From the NCBI GenBank assembly GCA_910574285.1, contig CAJTAL010000001.1, positions 244,834-308,833 of the forward strand: DNA of 64,000 nt, written 5' to 3'. Below are positions 43,562 through 52,529 of this stretch, piece after piece. The position numbers and the translations under genes are program-made. The notes beneath the pieces were generated by a model. The model was given only the letters and a program-made list of their open reading frames with translations, was not told where the DNA came from and did not search any database. The stretch is from Lachnospiraceae bacterium (GTDB taxonomy: Bacteria; Bacillota; Clostridia; Lachnospirales; Lachnospiraceae). Position 1 is the stretch's first letter. Each line of letters opens with the position of its first letter.

Positions 43562-44824
43562 ATGAAAGTTGTTTATCAAACCTGCTGCGGCATCGATGTT
43601 CACAAATCGTTTCTCGTTGCCACAATCATCAAAACCACTTCCAGTATGGAACCTTCTTATCACAAGAAGCGTTTCTCCACCTTCAACAATTCTATCCTGC
43701 AATTCAAAAACTGGCTGATTGAAAACCAATGCCATGATGTTTGTATGGAATCTACCGGTAAATACTGGGTTCCTGTATTTAACCTTTTGGAGGGCGATAT
43801 CAACGTCACCATTGCCAACCCCAAATGGGTAAAGGCAGTTAAAGGAAATAAGGATGATACAAAAGATTCCAAATGGATTGGTGATTTATTTCGATTAGGT
43901 CTGGTTCCGGGAAATTTTATCCCCTGTAAGCCAATCCGTATCCTGCGCGAATTCACAAGATACCGCTACAAACTGACTTCCTGCCGTTCCAGCGAAAAGA
44001 ACAGATATCAGAATGCGCTTACTGTCTGTAATGTCGCATTAGATTCGGTTGTTTCCGATATCTTCGGGAAATCAGCTGCATCTGTTATTGACTACCTGAT
44101 CGGACAATCTGACAATTCCATCAACCACGAAGAAATAGCTTCCAGACTCCTCCGCTCCCTAAAGAAGAAGTCTGACAGTGTCATCGAATCCATCGAAGGG
44201 TATCAGATGGCGGATTCCCCAAAATATCGTATGCGCCTCATCCGCGCACATCTGGATTATATCACATCTACGATAAATGATATAGACACTATGCTTGATT
44301 CTTTGATTGCCCCTTATGAAAATGCTGTCCAGCTGCTGTGTACCATTCCGGGTGTTGACCGTAACAGTGCAATCACTGTTATCTCCGAGATTGGTACCGA
44401 TATGACTCCGTTTTCTAATTCCAAACGCTTATGCTGTTGGGCGGGACTGACTCCCGGCAACAATGAATCTGCTGGTAAAAAGAAATCTGTCAGGATAACA
44501 CGTGCCAGTGTCTACCTCAAACCTGCATTGGTGCAAGTCGCCCATGCAGCCGTGAAATCTGATCAATCTCCTTACTATAAGCAGCAATATGAGCGCATTA
44601 TGAAGCGTCGTGGAAAAAAACGTGCCATCATTGCTATCGCCCGTATGATTCTCACTGCCATCTACCAGATGTTGTCTACTGGCGAGGCGTGGAATCCGAC
44701 CGATTTGTACAAAGTTGACATGCCTGAACCCCTAAAAGAAAAACAGAAGGAAAAGGCTATCAAGCAGGCTAAGAAACTACTTATCAGCGAAGGGATAATT
44801 TCTGAATCGCAATTAGCTTCTTAA
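43562..44824 (+). CDS. IS110-family transposase (DEDD recombinase)
   Basis: A 420-residue IS110 transposase. The RuvC-like DEDD catalytic residues are visible: D12 in GIDVHKS, E63 in MESTGKYW, D99 and D102 in KDDTKDSKW. The C-terminal Transposase_20 domain has LLCTIPGVDRNSAITVISEI and CWAGLTPGNNESAGK. Start ATG 43562; the frame extends upstream without homology. It is intact, so the element may be active. Inserted between uxaB and uxaA, pointing against them. Terminal inverted repeats are not expected in this family. Confidence 0.95.
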   Translation: MKVVYQTCCGIDVHKSFLVATIIKTTSSMEPSYHKKRFSTFNNSILQFKNWLIENQCHDVCMESTGKYWVPVFNLLEGDINVTIANPKWVKAVKGNKDDTKDSKWIGDLFRLGLVPGNFIPCKPIRILREFTRYRYKLTSCRSSEKNRYQNALTVCNVALDSVVSDIFGKSAASVIDYLIGQSDNSINHEEIASRLLRSLKKKSDSVIESIEGYQMADSPKYRMRLIRAHLDYITSTINDIDTMLDSLIAPYENAVQLLCTIPGVDRNSAITVISEIGTDMTPFSNSKRLCCWAGLTPGNNESAGKKKSVRITRASVYLKPALVQVAHAAVKSDQSPYYKQQYERIMKRRGKKRAIIAIARMILTAIYQMLSTGEAWNPTDLYKVDMPEPLKEKQKEKAIKQAKKLLISEGIISESQLAS

Positions 44825-44999
44825 CACTTTATAACAATACATTTTTTTAAAGGCTGCCATAAGACAGCTTGTTAAAGTGCGCCATTTATTGGCTGTACTC
44901 TACTTTCTTTCACAGTAATTCCTCTATTCTTCCCAAATATAATATCCAAAGAACGCCCGCCACACACACCAATTTTCTATGGGCACTCTTTTCTTTCTG
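44825..44999. mobile_element. Right end of the IS110 element
   Basis: 175 bp between transposase stop and uxaA stop. A short imperfect hairpin AGGCTG/CAGCTT lies at about 44850-44870. No target duplication or inverted repeat that I could identify; the boundary is somewhere in this stretch. Confidence 0.4.
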
Positions 45000-46497
45000 T
45001 TACAATGTTACACCTTGCTTAAAGATCGCCAGATCATGGAAACCAGCTTCTTCAGACTTTACCTTTTTTCCGGAAGCCACGTCCGTCACATAACGGAACA
45101 GCTCTTCGCCTAACTCCTCCAATGACATATCCTCCGCCGTATTCTCTGCTATAGAACCACAGTTAAAATCTATCCAGTTCCTTTTATGCTTATATAGGGC
45201 CGAATTACTGGAGATCTTCACAGTAGGCACCGGCGACGCAAAGGGCGTTCCCCTTCCGGTCGTGAATAATATGATATGTGCGCCCGAAGCGGCAAGGGCG
45301 GTGGAAGCCACCAGATCATTTCCCGGAGCGCTTAAGAGATTCAGGCCGTTCGTCTTTACCCGCTCGCCATAGGCAAGCACACCCTTCACAGGAGCGGAAC
45401 CCGACTTCTGGGTACATCCCAGAGACTTGTCTTCCAACGTAGAGATCCCGCCCTTCTTATTTCCCGGCGAAGGATTCTCGTAGATGGTCTGGTTATGGCT
45501 GGTAAAATAATTCTTAAAATCATTGATCAGAGCAACCGTCTTATTATATAATTCCTCATTTTCACAACGATTCATCAGGAGCGTCTCAGCGCCGAACATC
45601 TCCGGCACTTCCGTCAGTATAGTCGTCCCCCCCCTCTGCGATCAAAAGATCTGAGAATCTGCCCACCGCCGGATTCGCCGTGATACCGGAAAGCCCGTCT
45701 GAACCTCCGCACTTCATGCCGACGATCAGTTCACTGCATGGAATACTGGTTCTTTCAAAACCCGCCGCATACTCTGTAAGCTCTTTCACAAGTTTCAATC
45801 CATCCTCGATCTCATCCTCCGATTCCTGGGCTATCAGGAACTTCACACGATCCGGATCGTAATCTCCGATGTATCCTTTCAGTTTATCGATATTGCTGTT
45901 CTCACAGCCAAGCCCCAGAACCAGCACGCCTCCTGCATTGGGATGACGGATCAAATCTGCCAGAATGCGTCTGGTGTTCTCCTGATCGTCTCCCATCTGG
46001 GAACAGCCGTATGGATGTGGGAATGCCGCAATGGCGTCCACAGACCCTTTAAGGAATTCCTGCGCCCGTCTCTCGATGGCAGAGGCAACATTATTCACAC
46101 ACCCTACCGTCGGAATGATCCACACCTCGTTGCGGACGCCTGCTTTCCCATCCATTCTCCTGAACCCCTGAAAATAGTGAGTCTCCTGTGAAATCAACGG
46201 TTCCGCCTGCTTAGGCTCGTAGGTATAGGTAAGCAGATCGCCGAGTCCAGTCTTCATATTATGGGTATGAACCCAGGAACCTTTTTTAATATTACTCTTT
46301 GCGATGCCCACAGCAGCCCCGTATTTGATGATCTCTTCGCCTTCACGGATGTCGCGTAAGGCAAATTTATGACCCTGAGGTATCGGCTCTGTCAAAATAA
46401 TTTCTTCCCCGTCTACAATAAGGACACGATGTGCGATCAGAGGCTCCAGCGCAACCGCAACCTTATCGTCCGGATGGATCTTTATAAATACTTGCAT
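45000..46497 (-). pseudogene. uxaA: Altronate dehydratase, frameshifted at a G8 tract
   Basis: Dehydrates D-altronate to 2-keto-3-deoxygluconate. The two reading frames (46497 down to 45586, and 45608 down to 45000) together give a full UxaA: SAF domain (MQVFIKIHPDDKVAVALEPL to about 95), then the dehydratase domain with GYSRMDGKAGVR-type motif (FRRMDGKAGVRNEVWI), FPHPYGCSQMGDD, GLGCENSN, GMKCGGSDGLSGITANPA, and after the break FGAETLLMNR and TTGRGTPFASPVPTVKI. Total 1498 nt is 499 codons plus one base, so a single inserted base is enough: a run of eight G (plus strand C, 45627-45634) where seven would keep frame. Could be a true mutation, slippage phase variation or a sequence error. Confidence 0.9.
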
Positions 46498-46539
46498 ATG
46501 ATCCTGATTTCCTTTCCTTAAAAATAATATAATAGTAAG

Positions 46540-46570
46540 ATTATAGTGAAAGCAACTTGTATACGGTCAA
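46540..46570 (-). promoter_or_regulatory. Possible promoter of uxaA
   Basis: TTGACC (46565-46570) and TATAAT (46540-46545) on minus, spacer 19 bp, longer than ideal. Confidence 0.4.
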
Positions 46571-46607
46571 ATTCTCCATACATTTTCCCGCTTCACTAAG
46601 TATAAAA

Positions 46608-46622
46608 TGTAAGAGCTTACAC
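46608..46622. promoter_or_regulatory. LacI-type operator 1
   Basis: TGTAAGAGCTTACAC; the dyad TGTAAG-NN-CTTACA is shared with the second site at 46774. Confidence 0.75.
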
Positions 46623-46737
46623 AAAACATACATCTTTATTTCAGATTAGTCAATATAAATTTGAATTTAAAATCTAAATCGTCATTTTGTATAATTTTCA
46701 GCTCTAAAGATTGTGAATTATTTCTCAAACAAAAGGA

Positions 46738-46765
46738 TTGCATTCACATTCGTCCATGGTATAAT
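46738..46765 (+). promoter_or_regulatory. Promoter of the LacI-family gene
   Basis: TTGCAT (46738-46743), 16 bp, TATAAT (46760-46765); operator 2 begins 8 bp downstream. Confidence 0.55.
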
Positions 46766-46773
46766 AAAATAAA

Positions 46774-46789
46774 GTGTAAGGGCTTACAC
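46774..46789. promoter_or_regulatory. LacI-type operator 2
   Basis: GTGTAAGGGCTTACAC, perfect dyad around GG, just past the -10 of the LacI-family promoter, which suggests autorepression. Confidence 0.8.
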
Positions 46790-46843
46790 TTCGGATAAGA
46801 ATATTGTAAGAAACAGTATCAGATATATAAAGGGAGTGGGATT

Positions 46844-47839
46844 ATGAATATTTATGACATTGCCAAGTTAGCAGGCGTATCAATCGCTACCGTATCCAGA
46901 GTCGTGAACGACAGTCCAAAGGTCAGCGAGAAAGCAAAGGCAAAGGTCCGCAAAGTAATGGAAGAAAACAACTATACGCCCAATGTATTCGCCCGGGGAC
47001 TAGGACTTGGCTCCATGAAGACTCTCGGCATCATCTGTCCGGACGTCGCCGATACATATATGGCGAAAGCAGTTTCTTACCTGGAGAAGAATCTCCAAGG
47101 ATATGGCTACGACTGTATCCTGTACTGCAGCGGTTATGACGCGGAGGATAAGCAGCAGGCTGTGGAACGGATCATGAAGAAGCAGATCGACGCCCTGATC
47201 CTGGTAGGCTCGGATTATGCGGACGACTCTCCGAATTATTTTCATTGCATTCACACTGTATCAGAACAGATTCCTGTTTTCCTAGTCAACGGCGATGTGG
47301 AAGATAGCAATATCTACTGTGTCTATGCAGATGATTTTCAGGCTGTATATGACGTAGTGGACGAATTACTGTTTGCAGGCAGCAGGAGGATTCTTTTTCT
47401 TACGGATTCTTTCTCCCATAGTGCGAAACGGAAACTGGAGGGCTATAAGGTTGCTCTTCGCGGACGGGGATTCCCCATTGACGATAAGCTGATCCTCTAT
47501 GCTGACAAGACCATATTCGCCACCAGAGACACCCTGCTGCGCCAGAGAAGCCTGCATTTCGACAGTGTGGTCGCCGCGAATGACAGCATGGCGGTGGGTG
47601 CGGTCAAATACGCCTATGCCCGGGGGCTCAAGATACCGGAGGAGGTCAATGTCATAGGATACAATAATTCCGAGCTTTCGATCAGTTGCGAGCCTGAACT
47701 TACATCTGTAGATACCAGAGTCGAAGTATTATGCAAGACTGCTATAGACTCTGTTATGGCATTACTGAGCGGAAACGAGATCCGGCAAAAACAAATGGTA
47801 AAATGTCATCTGGTTAAGCGGGGCACCACCAATTTCTGA
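46844..47839 (+). CDS. LacI-family repressor of the hexuronate genes
   Basis: 331 residues. HTH MNIYDIAKLAGVSIATVSRV (1-20) with the hinge helix NVFARGLGLGSMKTLG, then a periplasmic-binding-protein-like effector domain (LGIICPDV to VDTRVEVLCKTAIDSV). LacI-type control of uronate genes is common in Firmicutes. Divergent from uxaA, in tandem with uxaC 62 bp downstream. Two matching operators lie in the shared upstream region. Likely inducer is a uronate or an intermediate such as tagaturonate; inferred only. Confidence 0.9.
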   Translation: MNIYDIAKLAGVSIATVSRVVNDSPKVSEKAKAKVRKVMEENNYTPNVFARGLGLGSMKTLGIICPDVADTYMAKAVSYLEKNLQGYGYDCILYCSGYDAEDKQQAVERIMKKQIDALILVGSDYADDSPNYFHCIHTVSEQIPVFLVNGDVEDSNIYCVYADDFQAVYDVVDELLFAGSRRILFLTDSFSHSAKRKLEGYKVALRGRGFPIDDKLILYADKTIFATRDTLLRQRSLHFDSVVAANDSMAVGAVKYAYARGLKIPEEVNVIGYNNSELSISCEPELTSVDTRVEVLCKTAIDSVMALLSGNEIRQKQMVKCHLVKRGTTNF

Positions 47840-47901
47840 TTCCGAATCATACAGACGGATCGGTTCTGATGAAATACTTAGTAGAAAGGAAAATAAAAAC
47901 A

Positions 47902-49311
47902 ATGAAAACATTTATGGACGATAATTTTCTTTTAAACACAGAATGCGCTCAGAAACTATATCACGATTTTGCCGAGAATATGCCGATTCTTGACTACCAC
48001 TGCCATATCAACCCCCAGGAAATTGCCGAGAACCGTCAATTCAGTAATATCACAGAAGTATGGCTTGGAGGGGACCATTACAAGTGGCGTCAGATGCGCT
48101 CCAACGGCGTAGATGAGTATTATATCACCGGAGACGCCCCGGATCGGGAGAAATTCCAGAAATGGACCGAGACCCTGGAGAAGCTCATCGGGAATCCACT
48201 ATATCACTGGTCCCACCTGGAACTGAAAAGATATTTCGGATATGAAGGCTGTCTGAATGCCGAGACTGCCGAAGAAGTGTGGAATCTCTGCAACGCAAAA
48301 CTTAAGACTCCAAAGATGAGCGTGCGGGGGCTGATCCGCCAATCCGGCGTTACATTGATCTGTACTACCGATGATCCTGCAGACAATTTAGAGTGGCATG
48401 AAAAAATCAAAGCAGACGAGACCTTTGACATACAGGTGCTCCCTGCATGGCGTCCGGATAAAGCAACCAACATCGAAGCCGCTGCCTTCCCGGATTATAT
48501 CCGGCGCCTGGAGGATGTCTGCCAGACCAGAATCCAGAGCTTCGATTCATTAAAAAAAGCCATAATGGACCGGATGCGTTATTTTGACGAAAGAGGCTGC
48601 AAGGTATCTGATCACGGATTGAATTACGTCATGTACGTACCTGCCGAGAACGGGGAGATCGAAGCAATTTTCCAGAAAGGGCTTGCAAAAGAGTCCCTTA
48701 GCGACGACGAGATTGCCAAATACAAGACGGCGTTCATGACCTTCCTTGGAAAAGAATATCACAGGCTCGGATGGGTCATGCAGCTTCATTATGGCTGTAA
48801 ACGTGATAATAATCAGCTCATGTTCAGGAAATTGGGTCCGGATACGGGGTATGACTGTATCAATAATTATGCCCCGGCAGGCCAGCTTGCAGACTTCCTC
48901 AACAACCTGATTTCCACGGATGAGCTGCCAAAGACCATCCTCTATTCTCTGAACCCGAACGACAATGCGGTCATCGGTACGATCATCGGATGCTTCCAGG
49001 ATTCCAGCGCGGCCGGGAAGATCCAGCATGGCTCGGCATGGTGGTTCAACGACCATAAGGCAGGCATGACCGAACAGATGACATCCCTTGCCAATCTTGG
49101 CGTGCTCAGTAATTTTGTGGGAATGCTCACGGATTCCAGAAGTTTCCTGTCCTATACCAGGCATGAATATTTCCGCCGGATACTCTGCGAACTGATCGGC
49201 GGATGGGTTGAGAACGGAGAATATCCTTATGATGAGAGGGCGCTTGAAAGGATCGTCAAAGGTATCTGCTACGAGAATGCAGTCTCCTATTTTGGATTCA
49301 CGGGTCTTTAA
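47902..49311 (+). CDS. uxaC: Glucuronate/galacturonate isomerase
   Basis: Isomerises D-galacturonate to D-tagaturonate (and D-glucuronate to D-fructuronate). 469 residues of the amidohydrolase-like UxaC family: PILDYHCHINPQEIAENRQF (metal-binding HCH), TEVWLGGDHYKWRQMRSNGV, CTTDDPADNLEWH, QLHYGCKRDNN, and LTDSRSFLSYTRHEYFRRIL near the end. Start ATG 47902 with AAGGAA. Co-transcribed with the LacI-family gene. With uxaB and uxaA it completes the route from galacturonate to KDG. Confidence 0.95.
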   Translation: MKTFMDDNFLLNTECAQKLYHDFAENMPILDYHCHINPQEIAENRQFSNITEVWLGGDHYKWRQMRSNGVDEYYITGDAPDREKFQKWTETLEKLIGNPLYHWSHLELKRYFGYEGCLNAETAEEVWNLCNAKLKTPKMSVRGLIRQSGVTLICTTDDPADNLEWHEKIKADETFDIQVLPAWRPDKATNIEAAAFPDYIRRLEDVCQTRIQSFDSLKKAIMDRMRYFDERGCKVSDHGLNYVMYVPAENGEIEAIFQKGLAKESLSDDEIAKYKTAFMTFLGKEYHRLGWVMQLHYGCKRDNNQLMFRKLGPDTGYDCINNYAPAGQLADFLNNLISTDELPKTILYSLNPNDNAVIGTIIGCFQDSSAAGKIQHGSAWWFNDHKAGMTEQMTSLANLGVLSNFVGMLTDSRSFLSYTRHEYFRRILCELIGGWVENGEYPYDERALERIVKGICYENAVSYFGFTGL

Positions 49312-49380
49312 GAAAAGCAGCAATAACCATAACCGGGAGGGAAATCCCCCTCCCGGCAGACTGTCCGAAAACTGCTTTTC
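49312..49380 (+). terminator. Terminator of uxaC
   Basis: CCGGGAGGG and CCCTCCCGG hairpin (49333-49356), within a longer pairing of AAAAGCAG and CTGCTTTT, then a T run. Confidence 0.8.
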
Positions 49381-49410
49381 GCAACTAAACAGTTTTTAGA
49401 CAGGACAGTA

Positions 49411-49698
49411 TCATCCGCAAGCTTCAATCTCCTTAATATTCGTCTCATTTCCCTGCAGCAGATAAGTATGGCCGCTTCCGCAATACGGACAAATTTTCCC
49501 ATGCTCCACAGTCCCATACGTACTGTCACATTCCTCGCAATAAGTCACCGCCGGAATCTTCTCGACGACAAGTACCGCACCCTTAAGCAGCTCCGTACGT
49601 CCCGCTGCCCAGTTCCAGCATTCCGTCAGATAGTCCGACAACACCGAAGAGACTTCTCCAATCTCCAGCGTCACGCGGGAAATCTGTGTCAGATGATT
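49411..49698 (-). pseudogene. hypA: HypA hydrogenase nickel-incorporation protein, N-terminus lost
   Basis: About 95 codons matching HypA after its first residues: NHLTQISRVTLEIGEVSSVL, then the zinc-finger loop CEECDSTYGTVEH...CPYCGSGH (two C-x2-C) and a tail LLQGNETNIKEIE. HypA is normally about 115 residues and starts MHE, the essential nickel-binding His2. Here a TAG stop precedes AAT CAT (49699-49701) and no MHE start exists, so the nickel site is gone. No other hyp or hydrogenase gene is in the window. Confidence 0.8.
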
Positions 49699-49703
49699 CT
49701 ATT

Positions 49704-49856
49704 TCCCTTTGCCCAGTCTCTGTTAGGAAGGGCGTCTCCCAACTTTCGTCCCTTGAACGATATATCAACCGTACAATATCCTGGTCTTCGAATGGTGCTA
49801 AGGAGACGCCGGCAGAACTGGTTAAGATTCTGCAGAGGATTGCTCCGCCGGCGTGA
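49704..49856 (+). pseudogene. Unidentified gene remnant (3' end only)
   Basis: A plus-strand frame ending at TGA 49854-49856 reads like the C-terminus of a protein: QLSSLERYINRTISWSSNG, KETPAELVKILQRIAPPA. The frame runs back into the reverse complement of the hypA remnant, so the join at about 49700 seems to be a deletion or inversion scar. I do not recognise the family. Confidence 0.35.
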
Positions 49857-49887
49857 AGCAAAAGCACAGTCATCCTCACACTGCCGC

Positions 49888-50826
49888 CTACTTATTATAC
49901 AATGCTAAAATCCCCCTTACATCTTCCCCAGATGTATTACACTGACGTGCAATCTCCTCATCCGTCAAACCTTGTACATGTAGACCGACTGCCTGAACAG
50001 CCATTTGAATTCCTTCTTTTCTCCCTTCTTCCATTCCTTCCTCTTTTATGCCCTCCAGCACGTTGATATGATCCCTCAGTACCTTTGCCCTCGCCTCATA
50101 TTCCAACCGCTTCTCATCATCTGCGCTCAGTCTCTTCAATGCTTCATATGCCTCGTCCAGATATTCATCTACCCGTGCCATATCCTCAAACTCCTTTCGC
50201 TTCTTCCCATTAAAGAAACGCATCCAGTTCACGATATCCTCCCCTGTCTGAATCTCTCCAGACAGCTTCTTAAGCTCCAGAATCTGTAATTCCATCTTAT
50301 CATTATAGAGCTTTCCTGTCTCATCATCCCGAAAATGCATCGTGCGGTAATACCTGGCATCATCCGGAAACAGAATGAAGTCCAGTATACTGACCTGGAT
50401 AGACTTTTTCAGTCTCCCGTAAGCCTCTCCCTCCCTCAGCTGCTCCGTAAACATCTTGCTTAGATAGAATAATGCGCGTTCATCCCAGAACGGATACTTC
50501 TTCACCTGCATTTCCATGTTGATCTGTGTCCCGTTCTTTAAACGTACCCGCACATCCAGGATACCAAGCTTGTCGTCCGCGTATTCGCGGTGAAGATGCG
50601 TGGGAAGAAGTTCTGTCTCTTCAACCTCTTCCGGCTTCACCCGCATCACGGCGGCGCAAAAGCCCTTCCGCACAGTAGGATTCTCCATCAGGCCGGCAAA
50701 GCATACATCATTTGTGGGATGCATAATAAAATCTTCCTGCTGCTGTACTTCATGCATGCCGGGCAGTGAACCTGCCGGATTGTTTTCTGTCTGCGTTTCA
50801 TTTGGTGTGTAAATCATTGTTGCCAT
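49888..50826 (-). CDS. Rpn-family / PD-(D/E)XK nuclease transposase-like protein
   Basis: 312 residues resembling the Rpn family of recombination-promoting nucleases (PDDEXK_2). The core motif LGILDVRVRLKNGTQINMEMQ contains the D...E-x-Q nuclease residues, followed by YPFWDERALFYLSKMF and a helical C-terminal half ending in IARQCNTSGEDVRGILALYNK. Such proteins are DNA nucleases with roles in recombination, possibly defence; often in variable copy number in gut Firmicutes. Isolated here beside the decayed hypA, which is a sign of genome plasticity. Confidence 0.85.
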   Translation of the reverse strand: MATMIYTPNETQTENNPAGSLPGMHEVQQQEDFIMHPTNDVCFAGLMENPTVRKGFCAAVMRVKPEEVEETELLPTHLHREYADDKLGILDVRVRLKNGTQINMEMQVKKYPFWDERALFYLSKMFTEQLREGEAYGRLKKSIQVSILDFILFPDDARYYRTMHFRDDETGKLYNDKMELQILELKKLSGEIQTGEDIVNWMRFFNGKKRKEFEDMARVDEYLDEAYEALKRLSADDEKRLEYEARAKVLRDHINVLEGIKEEGMEEGRKEGIQMAVQAVGLHVQGLTDEEIARQCNTSGEDVRGILALYNK

Positions 50827-51302
50827 AGAAATTCTCCTTTCCTCTGCACAGTATTACAGTATCAGATTGAGAAGTATTTCCCTTGCTGCTTCTAATCATA
50901 CCATGAAACGAACTTCCATAAAAGGCGGAATCTTGAGAAATCTTCTGCTGCACCATCCTGACAGAGCAATATGACTCAACCTATAATTCTGTAAAAACTC
51001 TGCATTCATAAATAAACCTGGGTAACTCTCCGGCGGATTGCCGGTCAGAATATAAAAGACGAATGTCTCTTAGAATTCTTAATTTGAAGTATAGCACATC
51101 ATCTAAAGACAAGCAATCTCCAAATATTTTCGGAGATTGCTTCATGTGACACTTGCTCGTTTTTCGTATTCCTTAAATTATGAAGATCTAATACAGACTC
51201 TAATGTCATAACAAAACGTGTACCACCTTGCTGCATGAAGTTTATATTGTATCAATAGTGACATGCAAACACAGTTGAAGCCAAGTAAAGGTACTGCTAT
51301 CG
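50827..51302. other. 476-bp intergenic stretch
   Basis: Holds the Rpn gene leader, a hairpin AAGCAATCTCC/GGAGATTGCTT (51111-51142), and a minus-strand mini-frame at 51099-51236 of 45 codons (MQQGGTRFVMTLESVLDLHN...). I cannot assign the mini-frame; it may be a remnant. No ribosome binding site of note. Confidence 0.5.
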
Positions 51303-52400
51303 TTACCTCTGCACCCTTGCCCCGGCGCCGCCCATGATCGCTTCTACTTCCTTTTTGCTCGCCATGGTGGTATCTCCCGGCGTCGTCATGGCAAGCGCAC
51401 CATGCGCCGCTCCATAATTGACTGCCGTCCCGGCGTCGCCCGTGGTCATCAATCCATAGATCAGACCGGACGCAAAGGAATCCCCGCCGCCGACACGATC
51501 CATGATCTCCAGGCCCTTATAATCCTTCGCCTTATAGATCTGGCCGTCCGCCCAGCAGATGGCGCTCCAGTCATTGACCGTCGCGGTCTTCACCTCCCGC
51601 AGAGTGGTCGCAACCACCTTAAAATTCGGATACACGCCTGCCGCATGGCTAATCATCTTCTTGTATCCGTCAAGGTTCAGTTGTTTCAGGTTCTCATCAT
51701 TTCCTTCGATCTCGAAACCAAGGCAGGCGGTGAAGTCTTCCTCGTTCCCGATCATGACATCTACATATTTCGCGATCTCTTTGTTTACTTCCTGCGCCTT
51801 CTCCTGCCCTCCGATGGCGCTCCACATAGACGGTCTGTAATTCAGGTCATAGGAGATTACCGTTTTGTACTTCTTCGCCGTCTTGATCGCCGCAAGCGCC
51901 GTCTCGCTTGCCCGCTCAGACAACGCCGCGTAGATACCGCCCGTATGCAGCCAGCGTACCCCCAGTTCTCCAAAGATATACTCAAAATCAAAATCCTCCG
52001 GCGCCGCCTTGGAGATTGCCGTATTGGCACGGTCTGAACATCCCACCGCTCCCCGGATGCCGAATCCCCGCTCTGTAAAGTTCAGCCCGTTTCGGCAGAC
52101 CCTTCCGATTCCGTCGGTCTTCATCCACTTAATCAGAGATGTATCTACACCGCCCTGCAGGATAAAATCTTCCATCAGAAGCCCCACTTCATTCTCTGCA
52201 AATGCAGTGATCACACCCGTTCTCATCCCGAAGCATCTGCGAAGCCCGCGTACCACATTATACTCTCCGCCGCCTTCCCATGCCCGGAAGCTTCTCGCCG
52301 TCCGGATCCGTCCTTCTCCCGGATCCAGCCTCAGCATTACCTCACCCAACGATACCGCGTCATACCTGCATTCCTTTTCCGGTCTCAAATTCAATTCCAT
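51303..52400 (-). CDS. kdgK: 2-dehydro-3-deoxygluconokinase (PfkB family)
   Basis: ATP-dependent phosphorylation of KDG to KDPG. 365 residues of the PfkB/ribokinase family: RYDAVSLGEVMLRLDPGEG, GGEYNVVRGL (substrate region), YDLNYRPSMW, and the catalytic motif DRVGGGDSFASGLIYG with the base Asp and the anion hole. Start ATG 52400. Follows kdgA by about 130 bp that contain two 31-bp direct repeats. Together with the upstream dehydratase and aldolase it forms the semi-phosphorylative Entner-Doudoroff route. Confidence 0.9.
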   Translation of the reverse strand: MELNLRPEKECRYDAVSLGEVMLRLDPGEGRIRTARSFRAWEGGGEYNVVRGLRRCFGMRTGVITAFAENEVGLLMEDFILQGGVDTSLIKWMKTDGIGRVCRNGLNFTERGFGIRGAVGCSDRANTAISKAAPEDFDFEYIFGELGVRWLHTGGIYAALSERASETALAAIKTAKKYKTVISYDLNYRPSMWSAIGGQEKAQEVNKEIAKYVDVMIGNEEDFTACLGFEIEGNDENLKQLNLDGYKKMISHAAGVYPNFKVVATTLREVKTATVNDWSAICWADGQIYKAKDYKGLEIMDRVGGGDSFASGLIYGLMTTGDAGTAVNYGAAHGALAMTTPGDTTMASKKEVEAIMGGAGARVQR

Positions 52401-52436
52401 TGCCTGTTATCTCCCTTCTTAATTTCAGCCTTAAAA

Positions 52437-52506
52437 TTTTGACTTGTCTATTTCTCCGATTGTACATCCTTAGAGTTTTGACTTGTCTATTTCTCCGATT
52501 GTACAT
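52437..52506. repeat. Two 31-bp direct repeats between kdgA and kdgK
   Basis: TTTTGACTTGTCTATTTCTC plus the following 11 bases occur twice (52437-52467, 52476-52506) with an 8-bp spacer. On the minus strand they lie in the leader of kdgK. Confidence 0.85.
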
Positions 52507-52529
52507 ATTGTATCTGTCCCTACAGCTCC

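Noticed and set aside
44825..45000. Terminal inverted repeats or target duplication of the IS
   Set aside because: None found; IS110 elements usually lack them, so boundaries are left open.
52437..52506. Mini-CRISPR made of the two 31-bp repeats
   Set aside because: Spacer is only 8 bp, two copies, no cas genes.
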